The notes below the pieces were generated by a model. That model had not been told where the DNA came from. It ran no database searches and saw only the letters and a list, made by a program, of their open reading frames with translations. Made by a program: the position numbers and the translations under genes. A stretch of 35,692 nucleotides of DNA from an uncultured Myxococcales bacterium (lineage in GTDB: Bacteria > Myxococcota_A > UBA9042), in the NCBI GenBank assembly GCA_903896545.1, contig CAITYF010000015.1:1-35692 (forward strand), given 5' to 3'. Positions 7,740-16,135 of this stretch are shown piece after piece. Within the stretch, counting starts at the first letter, position 1; each line of letters starts with the position of its first letter.

Positions 7740-9836
7740 CTACGGCCCCTTGGCGATCGCGAGATTCAGGCCGCCCGGATACATGTAGCTCGTGTACGCC
7801 GCGTACCCGTAGACCACGATGCCAAACGCGCTACTGCCAGTAATCGAATGGTTGCCGCCGGTCAGCTTCACGCGCGCCACGCCGTAGCCGCTGGCACCAA
7901 TCGCGCCAAAGGTTTGCGTCACGGCTTGGCCGTCCAGCAGGATGCTGGTGCCTGTCTGCGCCACGATGTTCACAAAGTCGTACGTATACGTGTCCGGCAC
8001 CAGAAACACGTAATCCTTGCGGAACTGCGTCGACGGGACCGCCAGCGACAGGCTCGGATCGCCCTTGGACTGCGCCGTGCCCGAATTTGCGGGGTCGACC
8101 TTGTCGCCGCTGGCCATGAACTGTGCGACGAGAATCGGACCGCTGCCGCTGATTTGGTAGCTTTTGCTGTCCATCGGCAGGTCGATGTAGCCGCCGGCCT
8201 TGAGCGTGGGCAGCCCGAGCGTCGGCACGGGCGGGTCAAACGTGATTTGGTTGCCGTCGGTGCCGGAAATGACACGGACGAGCTGCGCGTCGGCCTTGCC
8301 GTTCGCCTTAGCAGCACCGGCGACCGCTTGCGGCGGCGCGACGATGACCGAATTGCCCCAGGTCGTCACCGGAAACAGCGATTCCTCCACGTGGTCGCAC
8401 GCGGCCATCGTTGCGGGCACGTTGACGCAGTCGTGACCGCCGATGACTTGAACCGGCGCGCTTGCGGTGATGTGCGAGCCGGTCAGGTCGTACGCCGGCT
8501 GCGCGGGGCAGAGCTTGGCGGTATTGGGCTGCGTCGCGCAGTTCGCCGTGTTGCTCGGCGTCGGCGGCGTGTCGCTCAAGAGCTGCAAGACGTCGCCGGT
8601 GTTCAACACAAAATCCTGACCCGCGCCGACTGCCATCGCCTTGATCCCCGTGCCTTTCCGCACTTTGCCCGCGGCGTCGACGTGCACCGTCGTGCCGTCC
8701 TGCGTCGCGACGATGGAAATAAACCCCGGCGAGGACAAGAGCCCCAACGTCGGCGAATAAAAGCCGCCCGACGCGAGCGTCACCGCGTAGTACGTCTTGC
8801 CGAGCGCGTTGACCGGGAGGAGCATCGACGCGTCGTTGGTGTACGAGTTGCACGTGCCCACGCCCATCGGGTCGGGGCAAGTCCCGTCGGAAGGGATCTG
8901 GAATTCCAGCGGGTTGAACTGCGACACGGTAACGGGACGCGTGCTTTTCAGGTGATACGCGCCGGACTTGACCAAGCCGCTGGCGAACACCGCGTCAAAC
9001 TGCGCCTTCGTGGACACGGTCGTCGCGTCGTTCTTCAGGGCTGCGACCCACGGCAACTTCACCGCGACGACGCCGCCAGCGGGCACGGTGGTCGAGGCGA
9101 CGAGCGTGTTGCCTTTGTAGATGACGACGTCAGCTTGGTCCTTGGACGCGCTGGCAATGGCGACCGCGAAGTTGAAGCCGTTGTACAATTGGCCGCTGCT
9201 GGTCACGGTCGGGTAGTATTCACAGCCGATGTAGCTGCGTTCCAGCGTCGTCGCGGAGCAGGGGCCAACGCACTTGCCGAGGGTCAGGTCGCACGTCAGG
9301 CCAAGTTCGGCGTCGCAGCTGGAGTCGAGCCACGCGCTGCCGTCTTCATTGCACTTCTGCGCGCCGTTCTCGTCGCACATCGTGGAGCCCGGCACGCACA
9401 ACACGCAGCCGATGCCCGGCGCGCAGAGGTCTGGGCACGGGTTGCTGGCCGACGCACCGCCATTGCCGTCGCACACGATCGCGTTCTTGCCTTGGCAGAT
9501 GAGCGTTCCGGCGGCGCAGTTGTCCAGCGGGTTGCTGCCGGAGTCCTGCGGATCGACGGTGTCGTCATCGAAAAAACCGCCGAAGTCGGGCGCGTCTGGA
9601 TCGACGACCTCCGCAATGGCCGTGTCCTCTGCGTCGCCGTCGGTTCCGTCGAGATCGGTCGTCGCGTCGGTCAAACCGCCGTCCGCGTCGGACTTGCTGG
9701 CGTCAAACGCGATCACGATGCCGTCGCCGGTCGCGTCCTTGCCAACGAAGAATCCACCGCCGCCGCCGCCACTTGTTGACGAACAGGCAGCCAACAACGG
9801 GACGAGTCCCAGAAAAATCCAGAGTGTACGCAGCAT
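7740..9836 (-). CDS. Large surface lipoprotein with IgGFc-binding-protein-type domain
   Basis: This lipoprotein of about 698 residues has a signal peptide ending in the lipobox 'LLAACSS', so the N-terminal Cys is acylated and the protein likely sits on the outer membrane. Next come a glycine run, an acidic Asp/Thr-rich linker (about 35-115) containing 'FGGFFDDDTVD', and a Cys-rich segment (about 110-195) with a dozen cysteines in short spacing. The rest (about 200-690) matches the bacterial IgGFc-binding protein N-terminal domain, with phrases such as 'FAVAIAS', 'STRPVTVSQF', 'ASMLLPV', 'VQVIGGHDC', 'EESLFPVTTWG' and 'NHSITGSSAFGIVVYGY'. Such proteins are frequent in myxobacteria; a role in surface adhesion or matrix is inference. 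The ATG at 9836 is used rather than the preceding TTG. The neighbouring lipoprotein upstream shares its linker motif. Confidence 0.8.
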   Translation of the reverse strand: MLRTLWIFLGLVPLLAACSSTSGGGGGGFFVGKDATGDGIVIAFDASKSDADGGLTDATTDLDGTDGDAEDTAIAEVVDPDAPDFGGFFDDDTVDPQDSGSNPLDNCAAGTLICQGKNAIVCDGNGGASASNPCPDLCAPGIGCVLCVPGSTMCDENGAQKCNEDGSAWLDSSCDAELGLTCDLTLGKCVGPCSATTLERSYIGCEYYPTVTSSGQLYNGFNFAVAIASASKDQADVVIYKGNTLVASTTVPAGGVVAVKLPWVAALKNDATTVSTKAQFDAVFASGLVKSGAYHLKSTRPVTVSQFNPLEFQIPSDGTCPDPMGVGTCNSYTNDASMLLPVNALGKTYYAVTLASGGFYSPTLGLLSSPGFISIVATQDGTTVHVDAAGKVRKGTGIKAMAVGAGQDFVLNTGDVLQLLSDTPPTPSNTANCATQPNTAKLCPAQPAYDLTGSHITASAPVQVIGGHDCVNVPATMAACDHVEESLFPVTTWGNSVIVAPPQAVAGAAKANGKADAQLVRVISGTDGNQITFDPPVPTLGLPTLKAGGYIDLPMDSKSYQISGSGPILVAQFMASGDKVDPANSGTAQSKGDPSLSLAVPSTQFRKDYVFLVPDTYTYDFVNIVAQTGTSILLDGQAVTQTFGAIGASGYGVARVKLTGGNHSITGSSAFGIVVYGYAAYTSYMYPGGLNLAIAKGP

Positions 9837-9933
9837 CAAGGGCCCCCGTCGCTTGGGTCAAAGCAAGCCTGAGCTTGGCAAACTTGACCGGAGGGAGCAA
9901 CAGGAAATGCGCGCGGCGCAACGGTTCGCGCGG

Positions 9934-11319
9934 CTACAGCGTAAAGACGAGATAGGTCAGGATCGCTTTGATCTCATCCACCGGACCGCCCGCGTCTTTG
10001 ACGGCGATGTTGTGGAAGCTTGTGTACACGACGTGACCCGCGCCCGACGGAAAGCGTACGACGAGCGGCACGGTGCCCCAAGTGCCCGTCGCGGGCAGGG
10101 TGTCGGTCACGGTCGACTCAATTTCCACCGTCGTGCCCGGTCCAGCACTCTGCATCACGACCCACGTGCCCAGATCCTCGTAGATCGTCGTTGAGGACTT
10201 GCCCAGGACCGCCGCGAGTCCCGCGTCGACGACGTTGCCGGTCGTCGTGTAGGCCGCCGCGCCCGCTTTCTTCTCGGTCAACGAGGGTCCGGGACCTTGA
10301 CGCGGACCGGCCGTAGGCTTGGGACCCGCCGTCGCCTTGGACGTGCTCAAGTCGTCGCCGTAGAACTCAATCGCGGTGGGGAACGCGCTTTCGACCATCA
10401 GCCACGCCCAATCGCTGGCGTAGAGTGAGTGACCCGCGGCGACGAACGCCTTGATGTTCGCTGTAATCGTGTTCTTGGGCGTGCCGGCAAAGATGGTGTC
10501 GAGCTTGCTGCCACAGTCGACGAAAATGACGTCGTACGTGTTCATCTTCGCGCCGTCGCCGAGGAATTTCGCACCGGCAGACGTCGCTCCGCTCGATGTC
10601 GCGAAGTCGTCGTGGGCAAAGCCCAATTCCGTCAGCAGCGTTTCAATCGAGTCGGCGTCACCTTGCACGACCGCGATTTTGACCGCGCCGGCCTTGAAGC
10701 AACGGTCGCTCGTAGGCTGCGTCAGGTCGAGCGTCTGCCCGCCGACGATGGTCACGGGGATGCTGGTCTGGAACGAGCCCTTGACGATTTTGACCGTACC
10801 GACGCCCGGCGGCACCGCGTTGAACGCGTAGCTGCCTTTGACGTCCGCAACGGTGTCCGCGTGGAACGTGTTGCCCGAACTGAGGCAGGGCGTGGAAATG
10901 TCGATGCTGATGTTGGCAAACGCGACGCTGACGCCTGCCTTGGGCGCGCACGCGACGCCTTTGACCAAGCCGGAGTCACCGCAAACGATTTCCACGTCTG
11001 ACGCCACGGCATCATCCACGCCGGTGTCGTCAAAAAATCCTGCAAGGTCGGTTTGCTCGCCGGCGTCGGTCACCGCGTCTTCGACTGCGTCTTCCGCAGC
11101 CGCATCCTGTTCATCGGCGATGGCCGGGACGTCGACTTCATCGGTCGTTACGGTGTCTGCCGCGTCGGCTTCGCTTGTCTCGACGTCAGTCTTGAGCGTC
11201 ACGCTGTCACTGTGGACGTCCGTCGCCACTGCGCCGTTGCCATCGCCGGTGGAACTTGCGCTGCAGGCAGCGAGCGCGCAGAGGGCCAAGCAGAGAGAGT
11301 GAGTCCACATTGCGCGCAT
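9934..11319 (-). CDS. Lipoprotein with Ig-like regulatory domain and DJ-1/PfpI-like domain
   Basis: This lipoprotein of about 461 residues has the lipobox 'LAACSAS' after a short Leu/Ala-rich signal peptide. The ATG at 11319 has GAGG eight bases ahead and was preferred over an in-frame start at 11421, which would add 34 residues before the signal peptide. A long Asp/Thr/Ala linker follows, ending in 'LAGFFDDTGVDD'. A beta-sandwich like the carboxypeptidase regulatory domain comes next ('GSYAFNAVPPGVGTVKI'). A Rossmann-like segment then starts at 'VKIAVVQGDADSIETLL', with 'YDVIFVDCGS' and 'FVAAGHSLYASDWAW', and ends in 'GHVVYTSFHN'. This last part resembles glutamine-amidotransferase-like (DJ-1/PfpI/ThuA) folds, but the nucleophile is not certain. 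The family is not firmly recognised; a sensory or structural surface role is possible. Confidence 0.7.
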   Translation of the reverse strand: MRAMWTHSLCLALCALAACSASSTGDGNGAVATDVHSDSVTLKTDVETSEADAADTVTTDEVDVPAIADEQDAAAEDAVEDAVTDAGEQTDLAGFFDDTGVDDAVASDVEIVCGDSGLVKGVACAPKAGVSVAFANISIDISTPCLSSGNTFHADTVADVKGSYAFNAVPPGVGTVKIVKGSFQTSIPVTIVGGQTLDLTQPTSDRCFKAGAVKIAVVQGDADSIETLLTELGFAHDDFATSSGATSAGAKFLGDGAKMNTYDVIFVDCGSKLDTIFAGTPKNTITANIKAFVAAGHSLYASDWAWLMVESAFPTAIEFYGDDLSTSKATAGPKPTAGPRQGPGPSLTEKKAGAAAYTTTGNVVDAGLAAVLGKSSTTIYEDLGTWVVMQSAGPGTTVEIESTVTDTLPATGTWGTVPLVVRFPSGAGHVVYTSFHNIAVKDAGGPVDEIKAILTYLVFTL

Positions 11320-11414
11320 GTCAGCCTCGATCGTCCCAGTAGGACGCCGTAGGTTGGGCAACGCGGTCGCGCAGGTCAACCGCAAACCGTGGCCTTCGTG
11401 AAAAGGTTGCGCTC

Positions 11415-11437
11415 TTGACATACGCCTGCCGTGGCCT
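11415..11437 (+). promoter_or_regulatory. Candidate -35 box and spacer ahead of htpG
   Basis: A perfect TTGACA stands at 11415-11420, 74 bases ahead of the htpG ATG in the divergent region 11320-11493. After a 17-base spacer comes TTCGTT, a poor match to TATAAT, so a housekeeping promoter is only half supported. No CCCCAT-type heat-shock -10 element is evident. Confidence 0.3.
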
Positions 11438-11493
11438 TTCGTTGCCTCGCCGGTTCACGGAATTGGCCTCACGACATGTTGGATGGAGAAACG

Positions 11494-13464
11494 ATGAGCA
11501 AGCCCACGATCGAGACGCGCAGCTTTCAGGCCCACACGAAGAAGCTTTTGGACTTGATGATCCACAGCATCTACTCGCAGAAGGATGTGTTTCTTCGCGA
11601 GTTGATCTCCAACGCCTCAGACGCAATTGATAAAGTTCGCTTTGAGGCGCTGACGAACACCGATTTGGCGACCGACGGCAAGATCAAGCTCATCCCGAAC
11701 CGCGCGGCGAATACGCTGACGATCTCCGACAACGGCGTGGGCATGACCTACGACGAGGTGATCGAGCACATCGGTACGATCGCGAAGTCGGGTTCGGAGG
11801 CGTACGCCGAGAAGCTGAAAGAACTGGGCAAGGATGTGGCTGCGCCCGACCTCATCGGGCAGTTTGGCGTGGGCTTCTACAGCGCGTTCATCGTGTCAGA
11901 TGAAGTGACCCTGGAGACGACAAAAGCGGGCGAAAAGCACGGCGTGCGTTGGCATTCCAAGGGCGATGGCGAGTACACGATTGAGCGCATCAAGCCGAGC
12001 GTGCACGGGACGACGGTGACGCTGCACCTGCGTGCGGCGGAGAACGCGGACGCCGAAGAAGAGGCGCTCCCGGACAGTGAAGGCGATTTCACCGACGCGT
12101 GGACGTTGCGCAAGGTCGTCAAGAAGTACAGCGATTTCATCGCGTATCCGATCGTTCTGGATGTAGAGAAGCACGAAGTCGAACGCGATGCCGATGGCAA
12201 AGTTGTCGAGGGCGGCAAGACGGAGACGAAGGTCGTTGAAGAGACGATCAACTCGCAGAAGGCGCTGTGGACGCGCACCCCGGCGGAAGTGACGCCGGAA
12301 GAACACAACGAGTTTTACAAGCACCTGACGCACGATTGGACCGCGCCGCTGCAGACGCTGCACTTTCACGTGGAAGGAACGCAGGAGTTCACCGCGCTCC
12401 TGTACGTGCCGGAAAAAGCGCCGATGGACCTGTATTCGCGCGAGCAGAAGCGCGGGCTGCAGCTGTACATCAAGCGCGTCTTCATCGGCGCGGAGGTCAA
12501 GGAGCTGATTCCGGAGTACTTCCGTTTCATTCGCGGCCTCGTGGATTCGAGCGATTTGCCGCTGAACGTCTCGCGTGAAGTCGTCCAGCAAGACGCGGTG
12601 GTGAACCGGATCAAGAAGACGGTGACGACCAAGCTCATCAACTTCTTCAAGGACCTGCTGGCGAAGGACCGCGCGGCGTACGAGAAAGTGTGGGCGGAGT
12701 ACGGGCAGGCGCTGAAAGAGGCGTTCCACTACGACCCGGCGGTCAAGGACAAGATGGCGGACCTGCTGCTGGTGAAGACGACCAAGGATGAAGGCTGGTC
12801 GACGCTGGCGGAAGTCGTTGAACGCATGAAGGAAGGTCAGACGGCGCTGTACTACCTGACTGGCGAGAAGTTTGACGTGCTGCGCGAGGCGCCGCAGCTG
12901 GAAGTGTTTGCGAAAAAAGGCGTTGAGGTCGTGCTCCTGGGCGAGTCGATCGACGAGATCGTGGTGTCGGTGCTGGACAAGTACAAGGACCACGAGCTGA
13001 AGTCGGCGGCGCGCGGCGAACTGGATGGGCTGCCAGAAAGCGCGGAGGACAAGGCGAAGCAGGAAGAGCAGTCGGACAAGTTCGCAGACTTGCTGGGCAA
13101 GCTGAAGACGCTGCTGGCCAACGATCTGGCGGATGTGCGCCTGACGACGCGGCTGACCGATTCCGCGGCGTGTCTGGTCGCCGAAGAGGGCGGCTTGAGC
13201 CCGCAGCTGGAACGGATTTACGCGCAGCTGGGCCAGCCGATGCCGGAGCAAAAGCGGATCCTGGAGTTGAATCCGGATCATGCAGTGGTGAGCGCGATGA
13301 GTCAGTTGGCGCAACTTGCCGGAAGCGATGAAAAGTTGAAGGACTTTGGTGAAATGCTGATCGACCAGGCGTTGATTGCGGAGGGGTCGCCCCTGAAGCA
13401 CCCGGCGCGGTTCGCCAAGCGCGTGACGGACGCGATGGCGCGTGCCGCGGTGACGGGCGTGTGA
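11494..13464 (+). CDS. htpG: Molecular chaperone HtpG (Hsp90)
   Basis: This 656-residue bacterial Hsp90 is a homodimeric, ATP-driven cytosolic chaperone. The N-terminal GHKL ATPase domain shows 'ELISNASDAIDKVRF' (Mg/ATP-binding Asn), 'DNGVGMT' and the lid segment 'GQFGVGFYSAFI'. The middle domain includes 'FEVEG'-type strands and the catalytic-loop segment 'LPLNVSREVVQQD'. The C-terminal dimerisation domain ends without the eukaryotic MEEVD tail. A charged stretch at about residues 215-250 ('EKHEVERDADGKVVEGG') lengthens the domain linker slightly compared with E. coli. The frame is open from 11431, but the ATG at 11494 has GGAG eight bases ahead and begins at the conserved 'ETRSFQAHTKKLLDLMI'. 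It is divergent from the lipoprotein at 9934-11319. Confidence 0.95.
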   Translation: MSKPTIETRSFQAHTKKLLDLMIHSIYSQKDVFLRELISNASDAIDKVRFEALTNTDLATDGKIKLIPNRAANTLTISDNGVGMTYDEVIEHIGTIAKSGSEAYAEKLKELGKDVAAPDLIGQFGVGFYSAFIVSDEVTLETTKAGEKHGVRWHSKGDGEYTIERIKPSVHGTTVTLHLRAAENADAEEEALPDSEGDFTDAWTLRKVVKKYSDFIAYPIVLDVEKHEVERDADGKVVEGGKTETKVVEETINSQKALWTRTPAEVTPEEHNEFYKHLTHDWTAPLQTLHFHVEGTQEFTALLYVPEKAPMDLYSREQKRGLQLYIKRVFIGAEVKELIPEYFRFIRGLVDSSDLPLNVSREVVQQDAVVNRIKKTVTTKLINFFKDLLAKDRAAYEKVWAEYGQALKEAFHYDPAVKDKMADLLLVKTTKDEGWSTLAEVVERMKEGQTALYYLTGEKFDVLREAPQLEVFAKKGVEVVLLGESIDEIVVSVLDKYKDHELKSAARGELDGLPESAEDKAKQEEQSDKFADLLGKLKTLLANDLADVRLTTRLTDSAACLVAEEGGLSPQLERIYAQLGQPMPEQKRILELNPDHAVVSAMSQLAQLAGSDEKLKDFGEMLIDQALIAEGSPLKHPARFAKRVTDAMARAAVTGV

Positions 13465-13506
13465 CGCTCCGCCTTGACGCTCGTGGCGCAACGGCAGACG
13501 CTGATT

Positions 13507-13523
13507 TTGGGCCTTGAGCCCAA
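13507..13523 (+). other. Stem-loop adjoining the ribosome site of the small secreted protein gene
   Basis: TTGGGC and GCCCAA pair perfectly around a five-base loop, 43 bases after the htpG stop. The right arm runs directly into AAGGAGG, the ribosome-binding site of the next gene, sharing its two As. There is no T-run behind it, so it is a poor intrinsic terminator. It may be an mRNA element that stabilises the transcript or modulates initiation. Confidence 0.35.
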
Positions 13524-13533
13524 GGAGGATGCC

Positions 13534-13839
13534 ATGAAGCCGCGTAGAATCGTTGTCGCGTTGTTGGCGTCGATGCTGATGGTGCTGTCGACTGCGGCGA
13601 GCGCGCAAGCGCCGGTGAAGCGCGTGGAAACCGCGCTGCCGCAGGCCGGGCAACTGCCGACCTGGAATCCGCTACCGTCCGCGCCGGGCGTTCACGACGA
13701 AAAGGACCAGTCGTCGATCGAGGCGCGGGTACTGCATTTCCTCTTTCACCTGTTCGGCGGCCCCAAGCCACGGCCGCTGCACTCGCCGTTCAGCAACGAA
13801 TGCGGCCAGCGCCCGTGTCCGTTTGACCAGCGGAATTGA
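13534..13839 (+). CDS. Small secreted protein, unknown function
   Basis: This 101-residue protein has a clear Sec signal peptide: 'MKPRRIV', a hydrophobic stretch, and a cleavage site after 'ASAQA'. The mature part of about 75 residues is Pro-rich. It contains 'LPTWNPLPSAPGVHDEKDQ', an amphipathic 'EARVLHFLFHLFGG' and a tail with two cysteines (E-C-G-Q-R-P-C) that could form a disulfide. I do not recognise a family. The start is well fixed by a strong AAGGAGG six bases ahead of the ATG. It follows htpG by 69 bases on the same strand and may be partly cotranscribed, but its export to the periplasm makes a direct Hsp90 link unlikely. Confidence 0.65.
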   Translation: MKPRRIVVALLASMLMVLSTAASAQAPVKRVETALPQAGQLPTWNPLPSAPGVHDEKDQSSIEARVLHFLFHLFGGPKPRPLHSPFSNECGQRPCPFDQRN

Positions 13840-13881
13840 GATGGTGCGTGGGACGGCAGGCTGGGCCTCAATCGCCCCAAG

Positions 13882-14955
13882 CTACAGCCCCAAGTTCTCC
13901 ACATCGCTGGACTTGCATCCCGCCGGCGCGCTCACTGGATTGCACCGCGACGGCGTGCCGCCTGGGATCTGAAACGAGAAGCCCGGCGCGCGCGGCTTTT
14001 CCACGGGGTAATCGGTGGACAGCATCTGTGCGCCGGATTGCAGCGCCCGGTTTTGTTTCGTCAGATCGGACGGGTTGTTCTCCACGTCACCGTCGGCAAA
14101 ACTGCGGACGATGAAGCCTGACTTGACCAGCGCTTGCACCTGCGTCACGTCGTCGGGCGTATGCACGCCGTCGTATTGCACCGCCGCCGTGTCCGTCGCG
14201 TCTTGCGCGCCGAAGACGAAGGCCATGCGGCCCTTGGATTGCTCGTGGCCGTTCTTGTACCAAGCGCCGTGGCCGTGGCTGTCCATCAGGAAGATCGCAA
14301 TCTTGCCGCGCGACTCCGCCATCGTCGGCCAGCCGACCGTCGTCACGGCTTCGCGCAGGCTCGCGTGCGTGCCGCGTACGTCGTCGGGCGTGATCACGCG
14401 CTCGCGCGGCCAAGCTGCGAGAATTTCCTGATCGAACTGATCCCAATAGTCGTCCAGCGGCAGCTTTTCGTGGACCACGCCGCTGTCGATCAGCTGATCC
14501 TTCGGTTCGATAATGACCAAAATCGCGTGGTGGCAGGGGTGCGCGTCCGACCACTTGCGCAGCACAGTCAGACACTCCTTGAAATTTCCACAGTTCGACG
14601 TCTGATCGACGGCCGGCAGGTGGTAGACCTCCAGCGGTCCGGGCGCAACTTCCGGCGGGTGGATATCCAGCTCAAACGAACGAACGCCTTCATTTTGCAG
14701 CTGAACGTCCAGCGGGCTGTGGAAGTAGTTCAGCGCGGGGACGAGTTCCTGCGCCACGTGGTAGCTGTTGTGCGTCGCCTTCATCTGAATCTGGTGTAGC
14801 CGCAGCGAGTCTTCCAGCGTTCCACAGATCGTTGGCCCCACGTCCTGCGTCACATCGCTACTGTCCGCCCCAGCGGCATCGGTGCTATCGTCCAGTTTCG
14901 CCGCGGTTTGACCGCAAGCGCTGAGCATCACGAGTGTCCACAACCAAGCTTTCAT
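13882..14955 (-). CDS. Ca2+-dependent phosphoinositide-specific phospholipase C, lipoprotein
   Basis: This 357-residue lipoprotein has the lipobox 'LSACG' and a short Asp/Ser linker. The TIM-barrel domain begins with 'QMKATHNSYH' (His62, the first catalytic histidine) and 'GVRSFELDIH' (Glu95/Asp97, metal region). 'LEVYHLPAVDQTSNC' (His112, the second catalytic histidine) follows, then 'WSDAHPCHHAILVIIEPKD'. This pattern matches the bacterial and fungal PI-PLC group that cleaves phosphoinositide-type lipids using calcium. Acylation places it on a membrane surface, so the substrate could be a host, prey or environmental phospholipid; that is inference. The distal part has 'LSTDYPVEKPRAPG', common at the end of this family. 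It is divergent from the FGE-like lipoprotein gene, with about 66 bases between starts. Confidence 0.85.
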   Translation of the reverse strand: MKAWLWTLVMLSACGQTAAKLDDSTDAAGADSSDVTQDVGPTICGTLEDSLRLHQIQMKATHNSYHVAQELVPALNYFHSPLDVQLQNEGVRSFELDIHPPEVAPGPLEVYHLPAVDQTSNCGNFKECLTVLRKWSDAHPCHHAILVIIEPKDQLIDSGVVHEKLPLDDYWDQFDQEILAAWPRERVITPDDVRGTHASLREAVTTVGWPTMAESRGKIAIFLMDSHGHGAWYKNGHEQSKGRMAFVFGAQDATDTAAVQYDGVHTPDDVTQVQALVKSGFIVRSFADGDVENNPSDLTKQNRALQSGAQMLSTDYPVEKPRAPGFSFQIPGGTPSRCNPVSAPAGCKSSDVENLGL

Positions 14956-15021
14956 CGCGCCCCCCAGCGTCCCGTCGCGAGAATGCTACAGAACCGTCAT
15001 CTGGCTGTCATGGAGATTGAT

Positions 15022-15927
15022 GTGCGTCCTCACCAGAAACACCTTTGGCTCGTCATCCTGCCGATTCTGGGCTGTCAAAAACCGCCGCCACCGCCCGCGC
15101 CGGTGCTTCCGGACGTGATCGTCGCGCCGGTTGTGGAGAAGCCGCAAGGACCGTCGCCCGCGCAAGTGGCTCAGCAGCAAGCGGCGTCGAGCGCGTCGGG
15201 GGCGAAGACAGAGGGTTTCGTCGTCATCCCCGCAGGCAAGTTCACGATGGGCGCGTCGCCGGGCGAATTGGAGCAGGGTGTCTGGAACGACGCGCCGCAG
15301 CATGAAGTGACGCTGACGCACCCATTTGAACTGCAGGTCGCGGAAACGACGCAGCAGTCGTTCAAAAGCGTCATGGCGGGAAACGTGCCGGCGCAGCCCA
15401 AAGTCTGCCCAGAGTGCCCAGTCCTCAACGTCTCCTGGTTTCAGGCGACCGGCTACTGCAACGCGCTGTCGCGGCTGAGGAAGCTCCCCGAGTGCTACGA
15501 GGGGCAGGACAAGACGGTGCAGTTCCTTGGCGTGACGTGTCGCGGCTATCGCCTGCCGACGGAAGCGGAATGGGAATATGCGGCGCGCGCGGGAACGACG
15601 ACGCCACGCTATGGCGAGACGCCGGACATCGCGTGGACCGACACGAACACGCAGCTGCAGCCGCAGCCGGTCAAGGGCAAGAAAGCGAACCCGTGGGGCC
15701 TCTACGACATGCTCGGCAACGCCCACGAGTGGGTGAACGACTGGCAGGGCGACTACCCGCCAGGCGCGGTCACGGATCCGATCGGCCCCGCGGGCGGCGA
15801 GAATCGCGTGTTCCGCGGTGGCGCGTACCGGCTGCCAGAAGCTGAGGCAAGGGCCGCGTTCCGCAACGCGTACGGCCCGGCGAATCAGGTGGAGTTCATC
15901 GGGTTCAGATGTGCGCGGACGTTGTAG
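15022..15927 (+). CDS. Formylglycine-generating-enzyme-like (SUMF1-fold) lipoprotein
   Basis: This lipoprotein of about 301 residues has lipobox 'ILGC' (Cys18), a Pro-rich linker, then a full FGE-sulfatase/C-type-lectin-like domain. The domain shows 'FVVIPAGKFTMGASPGE', 'HEVTLTHPFELQVAETTQ', 'NVSWFQATGYCNALS', 'YRLPTEAEWEYAARAG', 'NPWGLYDMLGNAHEWVNDW', 'RVFRGGAYR' and terminal 'GFRCARTL'. True FGEs have two copper-binding active-site cysteines in the segment after R-G-G-S; here that segment ('RLPEAEARAAFRNAYGP') has none. Sulfatase activation is therefore unlikely, and a binding or structural role is more plausible. The GTG at 15022 has GGAG six bases ahead and gives a standard signal peptide; an ATG at 15010 is the alternative. 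Confidence 0.82.
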   Translation: MRPHQKHLWLVILPILGCQKPPPPPAPVLPDVIVAPVVEKPQGPSPAQVAQQQAASSASGAKTEGFVVIPAGKFTMGASPGELEQGVWNDAPQHEVTLTHPFELQVAETTQQSFKSVMAGNVPAQPKVCPECPVLNVSWFQATGYCNALSRLRKLPECYEGQDKTVQFLGVTCRGYRLPTEAEWEYAARAGTTTPRYGETPDIAWTDTNTQLQPQPVKGKKANPWGLYDMLGNAHEWVNDWQGDYPPGAVTDPIGPAGGENRVFRGGAYRLPEAEARAAFRNAYGPANQVEFIGFRCARTL

Positions 15928-16135
15928 CGGCGTGGCGCAGAATTCGCTCAAGAAAGGCCGCGTCCATTCTCGGTTTTTCCACTTCCGCTCTCAAGACGAG
16001 GACAGGAGCGCCTTCTGCGCGGTTCCGACGCGAGCGCAGGATCGAGCGACGGGGCCAAGGGCGCATTCCCGGCGAATGCAGCGGACGCAGTTGACGTCGC
16101 CGCAGCCGCCCTGTAGCAAGCGCCGCGGAGGTCCG

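Noticed and set aside
7848..9779. A 643-codon open frame on the plus strand opposite the IgGFc-type lipoprotein
   Set aside because: It is rich in Arg, His and Val with no recognisable domain or ribosome site, and lies exactly antisense to a well-supported lipoprotein. It is a GC-driven shadow frame.
11896..13653. A 585-codon minus-strand frame opposite htpG
   Set aside because: HtpG is unmistakable on the plus strand. The opposing frame has shadow composition (Arg/Gln/Leu/His-rich).
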